Source: Acidimicrobium sp. UBA3029 (lineage in GTDB: Bacteria > Actinomycetota > Acidimicrobiia > Acidimicrobiales > Ilumatobacteraceae). From it: a stretch of DNA of 21,035 bases. The translations under genes and the position numbers were made by a program. This document shows, one piece after another, positions 14,996-21,035 of this stretch (the first letter of the stretch is position 1; each line of letters begins with the position of its first letter). The DNA lies in NCBI GenBank assembly GCA_002367695.1, contig DFDK01000074.1, positions 2,385 through 23,419 of the forward strand, given 5' to 3'. The notes under the pieces are model-generated. The model was not told the origin of the DNA. It did not search any database and saw nothing but the letters and a program-made list of their open reading frames with translations.

Positions 14996-16150
14996 TTAGA
15001 GTGTTGATTCGATGTGATCGATGTCAGTCGTGTTTGCGCCTGCTTTATCGGGCCATCCATTAAGCACAAAGCCACAATCGCTGTCCCACGTTATAGCAAT
15101 GCGTCTACCTAGGGCAATCTGCGGCATCGTTGCCGAAGAGTCGGCCAAGCACGTCATTTCGGTGCCGTCATCAAGACGCACGATGAGGCGGGCCGTTGCG
15201 CCCTGAAACACCAAATCGGTGAGAAGACCCTCAATTCCCCTACCCTGCACTTCGACCGTTGCCGCGGGCTTGATGCGCTCGGGCCTCAGCATCACAGAGA
15301 CTTTGTCGCCGACCGAAAATGCAGTGCCCGTTGCCGAAGCACGAACGATTGCACCGACTCGCAATCGAACAACAAGATAGTCACCATCGCGCGATTCGAC
15401 CGTGCCTGGAAGCAAGTTGGCAGATCCAATAAACCCAGCAACAAACAACGAAGACGGCGTGCGATAAATCTCTTCTGGTGTGCCGATTTGTTCGACATGA
15501 CCCTGGCTCATCACTGCGATGCGATCGCTCATGGTGAGCGCCTCGCCCTGATCGTGCGTAACAAAGATAAAGCTAATCCCGACTTCGCGCTGAATGCGCT
15601 TCAGTTCGATCTGCATTGCTTCACGAAGTTTCAAGTCGAGTGCAGCCAACGGCTCATCCAATAGCAGCGCGCTTGGGTAGTTGACAAGTGCACGAGCAAG
15701 CGCTACCCGTTGCTGTTGACCTCCGGAGAGTTGAGTTGGCTTTCGAGCGGCGAAGTCGGACAGGCGCACAATCTCCAACATTTCCATCACGCTCGTCCGG
15801 ATCTTTTTCTCGTCTATTTTTTTGCTTCGAGGACCAAAAGCCACATTGTCGAACACCGTCATGTGCGGGAAGAGTGCGTACTGCTGAAACACCGTGTTGA
15901 CATTTCGCTTATACGGCGGCACCGAAGAGACGTCCACGCCATCGAGCATCACGCGGCCTGATGTGGGCTGTTCGAAACCCGCAATCATCTTGAGCGTTGT
16001 GGTCTTGCCGCAGCCCGAAGGGCCAAGCATTGCAAAAAACTCACCAGTAGCGATGGAGAAATTGGCGTCGTGAACAGCGACAAAGTCGCCATATGTCTTC
16101 GAAATATGATCGAGTTCGATCACATTCTTTGGATTCGCCGATTCCCCCAT
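14996..16150 (-). CDS. potA: Polyamine-type ABC transporter ATPase (PotA-like)
   Basis: The product (384 aa) energises the transporter. Walker A GPSGCGKT is at residues 43-50, the Q-loop is in VFQQYALFPHMTV, the signature LSGGQ at 141-145, Walker B LLLDEP at 162-167, and the switch His199 in VTHDQGEALTMSDRIAVM. The C-terminal ~140 residues form the TOBE-type regulatory domain, including LRPERIKP. All catalytic residues are present. The ATG at 16150 has GAGGAG four bases upstream and lies 12 bases after the aldehyde dehydrogenase stop. The family also includes spermidine, putrescine and related amine importers, so the exact substrate is uncertain. Confidence 0.95.
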   Translation of the reverse strand: MGESANPKNVIELDHISKTYGDFVAVHDANFSIATGEFFAMLGPSGCGKTTTLKMIAGFEQPTSGRVMLDGVDVSSVPPYKRNVNTVFQQYALFPHMTVFDNVAFGPRSKKIDEKKIRTSVMEMLEIVRLSDFAARKPTQLSGGQQQRVALARALVNYPSALLLDEPLAALDLKLREAMQIELKRIQREVGISFIFVTHDQGEALTMSDRIAVMSQGHVEQIGTPEEIYRTPSSLFVAGFIGSANLLPGTVESRDGDYLVVRLRVGAIVRASATGTAFSVGDKVSVMLRPERIKPAATVEVQGRGIEGLLTDLVFQGATARLIVRLDDGTEMTCLADSSATMPQIALGRRIAITWDSDCGFVLNGWPDKAGANTTDIDHIESTL

Positions 16151-16154
16151 GTTG

Positions 16155-16160
16155 CTCCTC
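16155..16160 (-). promoter_or_regulatory. Ribosome binding site of potA
   Basis: GAGGAG lies four bases before the potA ATG, in the 12-base gap after the aldehyde dehydrogenase gene. With the potD site it shows the transport genes use leadered, Shine-Dalgarno translation while the first gene of the run does not. Confidence 0.75.
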
Positions 16161-16162
16161 GA

Positions 16163-17587
16163 TTAGCTATTGAGATTAATCATCACGTGCTTGATACGTG
16201 TGTAGTCGTCAAGCGCGTAAGCCGACAAGTCCTTGCCGTATCCCGACTTCTTGTATCCGCCGTGTGGCATTTCGGCCACCATTGGAATGTGGGTATTAAC
16301 CCAAACGCAACCGAAGTCGAGATTTTTGGTCATGCGCATTGCACGACCCAGGTCGCGAGTCCAGACCGACGATGCAAGTGCATACTCCACACCGTTGGCC
16401 CATTTGAGCGCCTCTTCTTCGTCGCTAAATTGCTGCACCGTGATGACAGGCCCAAACATTTCGCTTTGAATCATCTCGTCTTGCTGCTTGAGGTCACATA
16501 TAACGGTTGGCTCAAAAAAGTAACCGGCACCGCTCACTTGTGAACCACCTGTTGTAATTCGCGCATGTTTTGGTGTGCGATCAACGAATCCCTTGACCTT
16601 ATTTAGATGGGTTTCGTTATTCAGTGGCCCATACAACACATCTTCGCTCGGCTTACCCGTCTTGGTTTTCTTGGCGGCCTCTGTAAGCGCGTCCACAAAG
16701 TCGCGATAAATTTTTGGCCCTGCAATCACGCGAGTTGCGGCGGTGCAGTCTTGACCCGCATTGAAGTAGCCGGTCATCGCAATCGTCTCAACAGCAAGAT
16801 CAATATCGGCATCGTCAAAAATAATGACAGGTGCTTTTCCGCCGAGCTCGAGATGCACGCGCTTCAAACTCTTCGCTGCTGCTTCTGCTACTTCCATTCC
16901 GGCGCGAACCGATCCTGTGATGGAAACCATCCCGGGAGTATCGTGCGTAACCATTGCACGACCAGTATCACGATCTCCACAAATGACGTTGAGTACGCCT
17001 GGAGGCAACACTTGACCCGCAATCTTTGCAACCAAGGCTGTGGATGCTGGCGTCGTATCGCTTGGCTTGAGCACCGTTGTGTTGCCCGCAGCAATTGCAG
17101 GAATAAATTTCCACACACCCATCATTAGTGGATAGTTCCATGGCGCAACTTGAGCGCACACACCAATTGGTTCGCGACGAATATATGAAGTGAAGTTGCT
17201 CATATATTCGCCAGCGCTCTTACCTTCGAGCATGCGTGCAGCCCCAGCAAAGAAACGAATCTGGTCCATCATCGGTGGCACTTCTTCGCCAAACGTAATC
17301 GCGCGCGGCTTACCGGTGTTCTCGATCTCGGCTTCAATCAGTTCAGTCATATTGGCTTCCATGGCATCTGCGATGTCATTGATCGCTTTTTGACGTACCG
17401 ATGGCGTGGAGTGCTTCCACGAATCGAATGCATCAGCAGCAGCCTTCATCGCATTGTCAACATCGGCGGGGCCCGATAAGGCCGCCGTTGCATATTGCTT
17501 GCCGGTTACAGGATCAATGAGTGGCGTCGTGCGCCCGTCTTGTGCTGCAACTTCTTTGCCATTGATGTAGTTATTAAACATTTTCAT
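16163..17587 (-). CDS. Gamma-aminobutyraldehyde dehydrogenase-like aldehyde dehydrogenase
   Basis: This 474-residue NAD-dependent aldehyde dehydrogenase resembles the PatD/YdcW group, which oxidises 4-aminobutanal from putrescine to GABA. The catalytic cysteine is Cys281 in FNAGQDCTAATRV, the general base Glu247 in LELGGK, and the oxyanion Asn151 in APWNYPL. The NAD-site KPSDTTP and ITGSVRAG segments are present. The FNAGQDCTAATRV stretch is close to the YdcW form. Length is normal. It is the first gene of the transporter run, as expected for uptake coupled to catabolism, though the aminotransferase or oxidase that makes the aldehyde is not here. An ATG two codons later is an alternative start. 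Betaine-aldehyde or other aminoaldehyde activity is possible. Confidence 0.9.
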   Translation of the reverse strand: MKMFNNYINGKEVAAQDGRTTPLIDPVTGKQYATAALSGPADVDNAMKAAADAFDSWKHSTPSVRQKAINDIADAMEANMTELIEAEIENTGKPRAITFGEEVPPMMDQIRFFAGAARMLEGKSAGEYMSNFTSYIRREPIGVCAQVAPWNYPLMMGVWKFIPAIAAGNTTVLKPSDTTPASTALVAKIAGQVLPPGVLNVICGDRDTGRAMVTHDTPGMVSITGSVRAGMEVAEAAAKSLKRVHLELGGKAPVIIFDDADIDLAVETIAMTGYFNAGQDCTAATRVIAGPKIYRDFVDALTEAAKKTKTGKPSEDVLYGPLNNETHLNKVKGFVDRTPKHARITTGGSQVSGAGYFFEPTVICDLKQQDEMIQSEMFGPVITVQQFSDEEEALKWANGVEYALASSVWTRDLGRAMRMTKNLDFGCVWVNTHIPMVAEMPHGGYKKSGYGKDLSAYALDDYTRIKHVMINLNS

Positions 17588-17593
17588 AGAACA

Positions 17594-17599
17594 ACACTA
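17594..17599 (-). promoter_or_regulatory. Putative -10 hexamer (TAGTGT) of aldehyde dehydrogenase operon
   Basis: TAGTGT lies 6 bases before the ATG at 17587, the leaderless spacing. This would be the main promoter of the polyamine run. Confidence 0.45.
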
Positions 17600-17645
17600 A
17601 CCAGCAACGTCTAGTGCCATGAAATACACGAACGCGAATTGGACG

Positions 17646-17651
17646 TAGTGT
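17646..17651 (+). promoter_or_regulatory. Putative -10 hexamer (TAGTGT) of alanine dehydrogenase
   Basis: TAGTGT lies 7 bases before the ATG at 17659. It is identical to the hexamer of the divergent operon. About 46 bases separate the two hexamers, enough for adjacent, non-overlapping -35 regions. Confidence 0.45.
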
Positions 17652-17658
17652 CTAGAGC

Positions 17659-18786
17659 ATGACATCAAGCATCAAAACACTCGGAGTGCCCAAGGAAATC
17701 AAGACTCTGGAGGGTCGTGTCTCCCTCACCCCAGACGGCGTGCGCGAATTTGAGCGCCTTGGAATTGAAGTATTTGTCGAGAAAAGTGCCGGAGAAGGTG
17801 CATCCATTAGCGACGCCGAATATGTGGCAGCGGGCGCCACGATTGTGCCAACAGCCGCCGATGCATGGGGACAACAAATGGTTGTCAAGGTCAAAGAGCC
17901 CAAGGCCGAAGAGTTCGGTTTTTTAAGATCAGACCTCACACTGTTTACGTATCTGCATCTCTCCGCGTATCCGGCAGTTGCTGCCGCATTACAAAAGTCG
18001 AAGACGACAGCTATCGCCTACGAAACAGTGCAACTTGACGATGGATCGTTACCGCTGCTTGCACCTATGAGCGAAATCGCCGGGAGACTGGCGACTCAAG
18101 CTGGAGCGCACTTTCTCGAACGCCCGCAAGGTGGTCGAGGCGTGCTGATGGGTGGCGCACCTGGAGTGCGACCGGCAAAAGTTGTTGTAATCGGTGCAGG
18201 CAATGTTGGTTACAACGCCGCGTGGATTGCTGCAGGCATGCAGGCAGAAGTAATCATCCTCGACAAAAATCTCGATCGACTTCGATACATCGAGCAAATT
18301 TGCATTGGTCGTACCACGACGCTCGCATCCAACCGCGGTGCTATCGAGCGCGTGCTCGCCGATGCCGACTTATTAATTGGCGCCGTACTCGTAGCAGGTG
18401 CTCGAGCCCCAATTGTTGTCAGTGAAGACATGGTGAGCAGCATGAAGCGCGGCTCAGTCATTGTCGACGTGGCAGTTGATCAAGGTGGATGTATTGCGAC
18501 TACGCACGAAACCACGCACACCGACCCCGTATTTGATCTGCATGGCGTCATTCATTATGCAGTTGGCAATATGCCAGGCGCAGTTCCAAATACCAGCACA
18601 TACGCACTCACAAACGCGACTTTGCCATATCAGATACAGATCGCATCACTTGGTGCACGCGAAGCAGCACAGCAAAGTCAAGCAATACGACTTGGAATTA
18701 ACACTGCAAATGGGCACATCACAAGCGAGCCTGTCGCTCGTGAACTCTCAACAAATTTTATTAGTCCCCTTGACGCGTTGAGCTAA
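17659..18786 (+). CDS. ald: Alanine dehydrogenase
   Basis: The product (375 aa) interconverts L-alanine with pyruvate, ammonia and NADH. The N-terminal start GVPKEIKTLEGRVSLTP, the VVKVKEP segment with the substrate lysine, His100 in LFTYLHLSA, the Rossmann loop VVIGAGNVGYNAA, and VDVAVDQGGC with the conserved Asp all match Ald. It lacks the extra membrane region of transhydrogenase alpha subunits, and the length fits Ald. It is divergent from the polyamine operon. The pyruvate/ammonia link to amine catabolism is plausible but not shown. It ends 10 bases before the converging zinc-ribbon gene. Confidence 0.95.
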   Translation: MTSSIKTLGVPKEIKTLEGRVSLTPDGVREFERLGIEVFVEKSAGEGASISDAEYVAAGATIVPTAADAWGQQMVVKVKEPKAEEFGFLRSDLTLFTYLHLSAYPAVAAALQKSKTTAIAYETVQLDDGSLPLLAPMSEIAGRLATQAGAHFLERPQGGRGVLMGGAPGVRPAKVVVIGAGNVGYNAAWIAAGMQAEVIILDKNLDRLRYIEQICIGRTTTLASNRGAIERVLADADLLIGAVLVAGARAPIVVSEDMVSSMKRGSVIVDVAVDQGGCIATTHETTHTDPVFDLHGVIHYAVGNMPGAVPNTSTYALTNATLPYQIQIASLGAREAAQQSQAIRLGINTANGHITSEPVARELSTNFISPLDALS

Positions 18787-18796
18787 GAAGCGATTA

Positions 18797-18997
18797 CTAG
18801 TCGCAGCAACTGTCTCGCCAACCACACGATGCACAACGAAAGTGTGCATGCTCGGCATAGAGACCAGAGCCACAGTGCGGGCACTCCGAAAAAATTCCGC
18901 GTGGTGAATTGCACACCTGCGCGCTCGTTGTACTAGCTGTCACTCTTGTAGCGTGAACGTCGAGATCAAGTTCGAATGCGTTATCCATCAGCATCAT
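18797..18997 (-). CDS. Small zinc-ribbon protein
   Basis: The product is 66 residues from the ATG at 18997; two more in-frame ATGs at 18994 and 18988 are equally possible. The C-terminal half has CPHCGSGLY and CASCGW, a classic C-x2-C ... C-x2-C zinc ribbon, and ends in SCCD. The N-terminal half (FELDLDVHATRV) is short and acidic with no known domain. An ATG at 19021 would overlap the divergent MFS start and is less likely. I do not recognise the family. It could be a small regulator or partner protein; it converges on ald and diverges from the exporter. Confidence 0.65.
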   Translation of the reverse strand: MMLMDNAFELDLDVHATRVTASTTSAQVCNSPRGIFSECPHCGSGLYAEHAHFRCASCGWRDSCCD

Positions 18998-19019
18998 TCT
19001 TGCCGATCCGCCAACGACC

Positions 19020-20276
19020 ATGACTGATACCAGCGCCCCAACCACCAGCCAACCCCGACGAGGTAGTGCCCGAGCCGCCCTTCAAGTGCGCGACTTTCGC
19101 TTGGTGTGGTTTGGATCCCTGGGCTCAAACATTGGCACATGGATGCAAAATGTCGTACTTCCCGCCTATGTTTACAACCGCACAGGCAAGGCATCGATCG
19201 TGGGTTTACTCATTTTCGCCCAACTTGGACCGCTACTTTTTTTGTCCATCCCAGCAGGTGTCATCGCAGATCGTTTTGATCGAAAAAAATGGCTCATCTC
19301 GATGCAAGTTGTGCAACTCTCATTTTCGGTCGCACTCGCAACGCTCGCACTAGGCACGCCACCAATCTGGGCACTTTTTGTAGCAGCCTTTGGCGTGGGC
19401 GTAGGAAACGCACTCAATGCCCCGGCATGGTCTGCGATGCTGCCATCACTGGTGCGTTCAGAAGATTTATCGGGTGCTATTGCACTCAATAGCACCGGAA
19501 TTAATGGCTCGCGAGTTGTTGGCCCAATCATCGTTGCTGTTTTCTCGCAGTGGGGAGCAACTATTGCCCAATTCTTTTATTTCAATGCTGCAACATATCT
19601 CTTCGTAATCTTCGCCCTGTCTAGGGTGACTGTTCCAGATTTCGCACCAGACCCAACGCAAGGTTGGCGACGCTTCACCGTAGGTCTTTCTATTGCGCGC
19701 GATAGACCCGTTGTACGTCGTCTCATTATTTCACTAGCCACATTTTCGTTGCTCTCATTACCCTATGTCGGCCTCTTCCCCGCAGTCGCGCGACTCACAT
19801 TCAATATTGATGAAAGTGGAGCTACATACAAGTGGCTATATGCCACATGGGGATTGGGTGCATGTCTTGGTGGACTCGCAATCGGCACTGTCTTTTCACA
19901 TATAGATATGCGTCGTCTCATCCAAGGAGGATTCGCGGCATTTTCTGTTGCAATGTTTTTGTTTGCACTTTCGCAGTCGCCGCTGCCGGCATTTATTTCG
20001 GGATTCTTTTTAGGGTTCGCCTATTTCTTTACGACAACATCCATGATGACAGTGGTCCAAATGCGACTCGAACCCGAAGTCAGGGGTCGCGTGCTCGCAT
20101 TATGGTTCATGGCATTTGGCGGACTTATCCCGTTCGGCAATATGGTTTTTGGTCCGCTCATCGATCGTTACGGTTCACGCGGAATGCTGCTCATTAGCTC
20201 TGCAACAGCCATGTTTCTTGCCTGGCGATGCAACATCACAGCTCTCGACAAAAAGCAATTACCACCCACAAATTAA
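19020..20276 (+). CDS. MFS transporter, EntS/MFS_3-type exporter
   Basis: This 418-residue protein has the major facilitator pattern of about 12 helices. ALQVRDFRLVWFGSLGSNIGTWMQ at the start and GVIADRFDRKKW (motif A, loop 2-3) are typical, and the family resembles EntS-like exporters rather than sugar importers. The second half has VVQMRLEPEVRGRVLALWFMAFGGLIPFGN, also characteristic. The substrate is unknown. The ATG at 19020 has no ribosome site or close -10, unlike many genes here. It is three bases from the convergent murF stop, so no room exists for a conventional terminator between them. Confidence 0.9.
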   Translation: MTDTSAPTTSQPRRGSARAALQVRDFRLVWFGSLGSNIGTWMQNVVLPAYVYNRTGKASIVGLLIFAQLGPLLFLSIPAGVIADRFDRKKWLISMQVVQLSFSVALATLALGTPPIWALFVAAFGVGVGNALNAPAWSAMLPSLVRSEDLSGAIALNSTGINGSRVVGPIIVAVFSQWGATIAQFFYFNAATYLFVIFALSRVTVPDFAPDPTQGWRRFTVGLSIARDRPVVRRLIISLATFSLLSLPYVGLFPAVARLTFNIDESGATYKWLYATWGLGACLGGLAIGTVFSHIDMRRLIQGGFAAFSVAMFLFALSQSPLPAFISGFFLGFAYFFTTTSMMTVVQMRLEPEVRGRVLALWFMAFGGLIPFGNMVFGPLIDRYGSRGMLLISSATAMFLAWRCNITALDKKQLPPTN

Positions 20277-20279
20277 TAC

Positions 20280-21035
20280 TTAGTTGATTAAAAGCGATAC
20301 CAATTTCTCGAGTTGGGCAACGCGCGAACCCTTAATCAAAATGACTGCAGTTTTCTCCGCTGCCGAAAGCATCGCCACAACTTCGTCGCGCGTTTGAGAT
20401 TGCACCTCGTACATATCTGTTTCAACAGCGATGATCTCAATGCCGAGTTGCTTAGCAAGTCGAGAAATCTGCAGATGATCTCGTTCGGGCTCCGACAACT
20501 CGGCCATGACACCGAGTACTGCAATGCGCCGACTTGCATGAGTTGCGTTCAAGGCATGTAGCGCGGCAGCAATTGATGCAGGGTTTGCGTTGTACGAATC
20601 GTCAATGATCAATGCACCGCTTCGTGCAATCCGATGCTGCATCCGCATCTCCGACAAGATCGATGTCGATATCGCATCCGCTGCTAGCTGCAGATCAAGC
20701 CCTACTATGCCGGCGACAGCGATGGCCCCAACTGCATTGTGCGCCATGTGCTCTCCCGGCACATTCATCTTCCAAGATGCTTTACCCCACGGGGATTCAG
20801 CAGTCACCGATGCGCATGCGCGCTCATCCAAGACACAACCCGTCATTCGCACGTCCGCCGTTGGCGCCACACCATATGTAATGACTCGAGCGCTCGTAAG
20901 TGATTGCATTGCCACCACACGATCGTCGTCCGCATTCAAAATTGCAAACCCTGAAGCATCCAGCGCCATGACAAGTTCGCTTTTTGCGCGAGCCACACCG
21001 TCCAGGTCTCCCACTCGTCCGGTGTGCGCTGAAGC
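20280..21035 (-). CDS. murF: UDP-N-acetylmuramoyl-tripeptide--D-alanyl-D-alanine ligase (N-terminal part beyond window)
   Basis: The visible 251 residues are the C-terminal part of MurF, which adds D-Ala-D-Ala to the peptidoglycan precursor in the cytoplasm. Seen in order: AHTGRVGDLDGVARAKSEL, AILNADDDRV, MNVPGEHMAHNAVGAIAVA, the signature IIDDSYNANPASIAAALHAL, RRIAVLGVMAELSE and VILIKGSRVAQLEKLV. The frame continues to the right edge without a stop, so the ATP-binding P-loop is outside the window. The apparent GTG start at 21014 is internal. Other mur genes may lie to the right. Confidence 0.94.
   Translation of the reverse strand, partial: ASAHTGRVGDLDGVARAKSELVMALDASGFAILNADDDRVVAMQSLTSARVITYGVAPTADVRMTGCVLDERACASVTAESPWGKASWKMNVPGEHMAHNAVGAIAVAGIVGLDLQLAADAISTSILSEMRMQHRIARSGALIIDDSYNANPASIAAALHALNATHASRRIAVLGVMAELSEPERDHLQISRLAKQLGIEIIAVETDMYEVQSQTRDEVVAMLSAAEKTAVILIKGSRVAQLEKLVSLLIN

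Noticed and set aside
18790..18804. Possible terminator GCGA...TCGC between ald and the zinc-ribbon gene
   Set aside because: Only four base pairs and no T-run follows on either strand.
18998..19045. 82-residue version of the zinc-ribbon protein
   Set aside because: It would run through the divergent MFS start; the added N-terminal residues are not zinc-ribbon-like. The shorter version is simpler, though not proven.
20272..20291. TTAAT...ATTAA inverted repeat between MFS and murF
   Set aside because: AT-only five-base arms across both stop codons with no T-run; expected by chance here.
1..21035. CRISPR arrays, insertion sequences, phage or toxin-antitoxin genes
   Set aside because: No regularly spaced repeats, transposase or integrase motifs, or recognisable toxin pairs were seen; the tRNA has no integrase or duplicated 3' end nearby.

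Overview
The window looks like a stretch of compact actinobacterial chromosome. A mycothiol synthase (MshD), a DUF3499-type protein, a secreted-cysteine J-protein and a pyruvate, phosphate dikinase with the GGLVSH active site all point to Actinomycetota. The moderate base composition and very tight gene packing would fit an aquatic Acidimicrobiia (Ilumatobacter-like) lineage; that placement is inference. I see no mobile element, CRISPR array, prophage gene or recognisable defence system. No gene-free stretch exceeds about 75 bases.

Layout. (1) Positions 1-5336, minus strand, one tightly packed array read nth, a small unknown gene, a lone groES, trpE, ygfZ, ppdK (ppdK runs off the left edge). 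(2) Positions 5366-9182, plus strand: mshD, an oligoendopeptidase F gene, rlmN. (3) Positions 9198-17587, minus strand, read from the right: an aminobutyraldehyde-type dehydrogenase, a polyamine-type ABC transporter (ATPase, Tat-lipoprotein binding protein, two permeases), a 2-hydroxyacid dehydrogenase translationally coupled to the second permease, a membrane J-domain protein, tRNA-Val(CAC), a DUF3499 gene and an SRPBCC gene. (4) Positions 17659-21035: alanine dehydrogenase (+), a small zinc-ribbon gene (-), an MFS exporter (+), and the C-terminal part of murF (-, running off the right edge).

Functionally, the third block reads as uptake of putrescine-like polyamines followed by oxidation of the derived aminoaldehyde, in the same style as the E. 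coli ydcSTUVW cluster. The divergent alanine dehydrogenase could handle the amino nitrogen. The rest is housekeeping: DNA repair, tryptophan synthesis, redox thiol synthesis, rRNA methylation, peptide turnover and cell-wall synthesis.

The most consistent non-coding signal is a TAnnnT hexamer placed exactly 6 or 7 bases before the start codon of eight of the 21 genes whose starts are visible. This is what leaderless actinobacterial transcripts would show. In three cases the hexamer begins with the stop codon of the gene before, so apparent operons may be chains of separately promoted leaderless genes.
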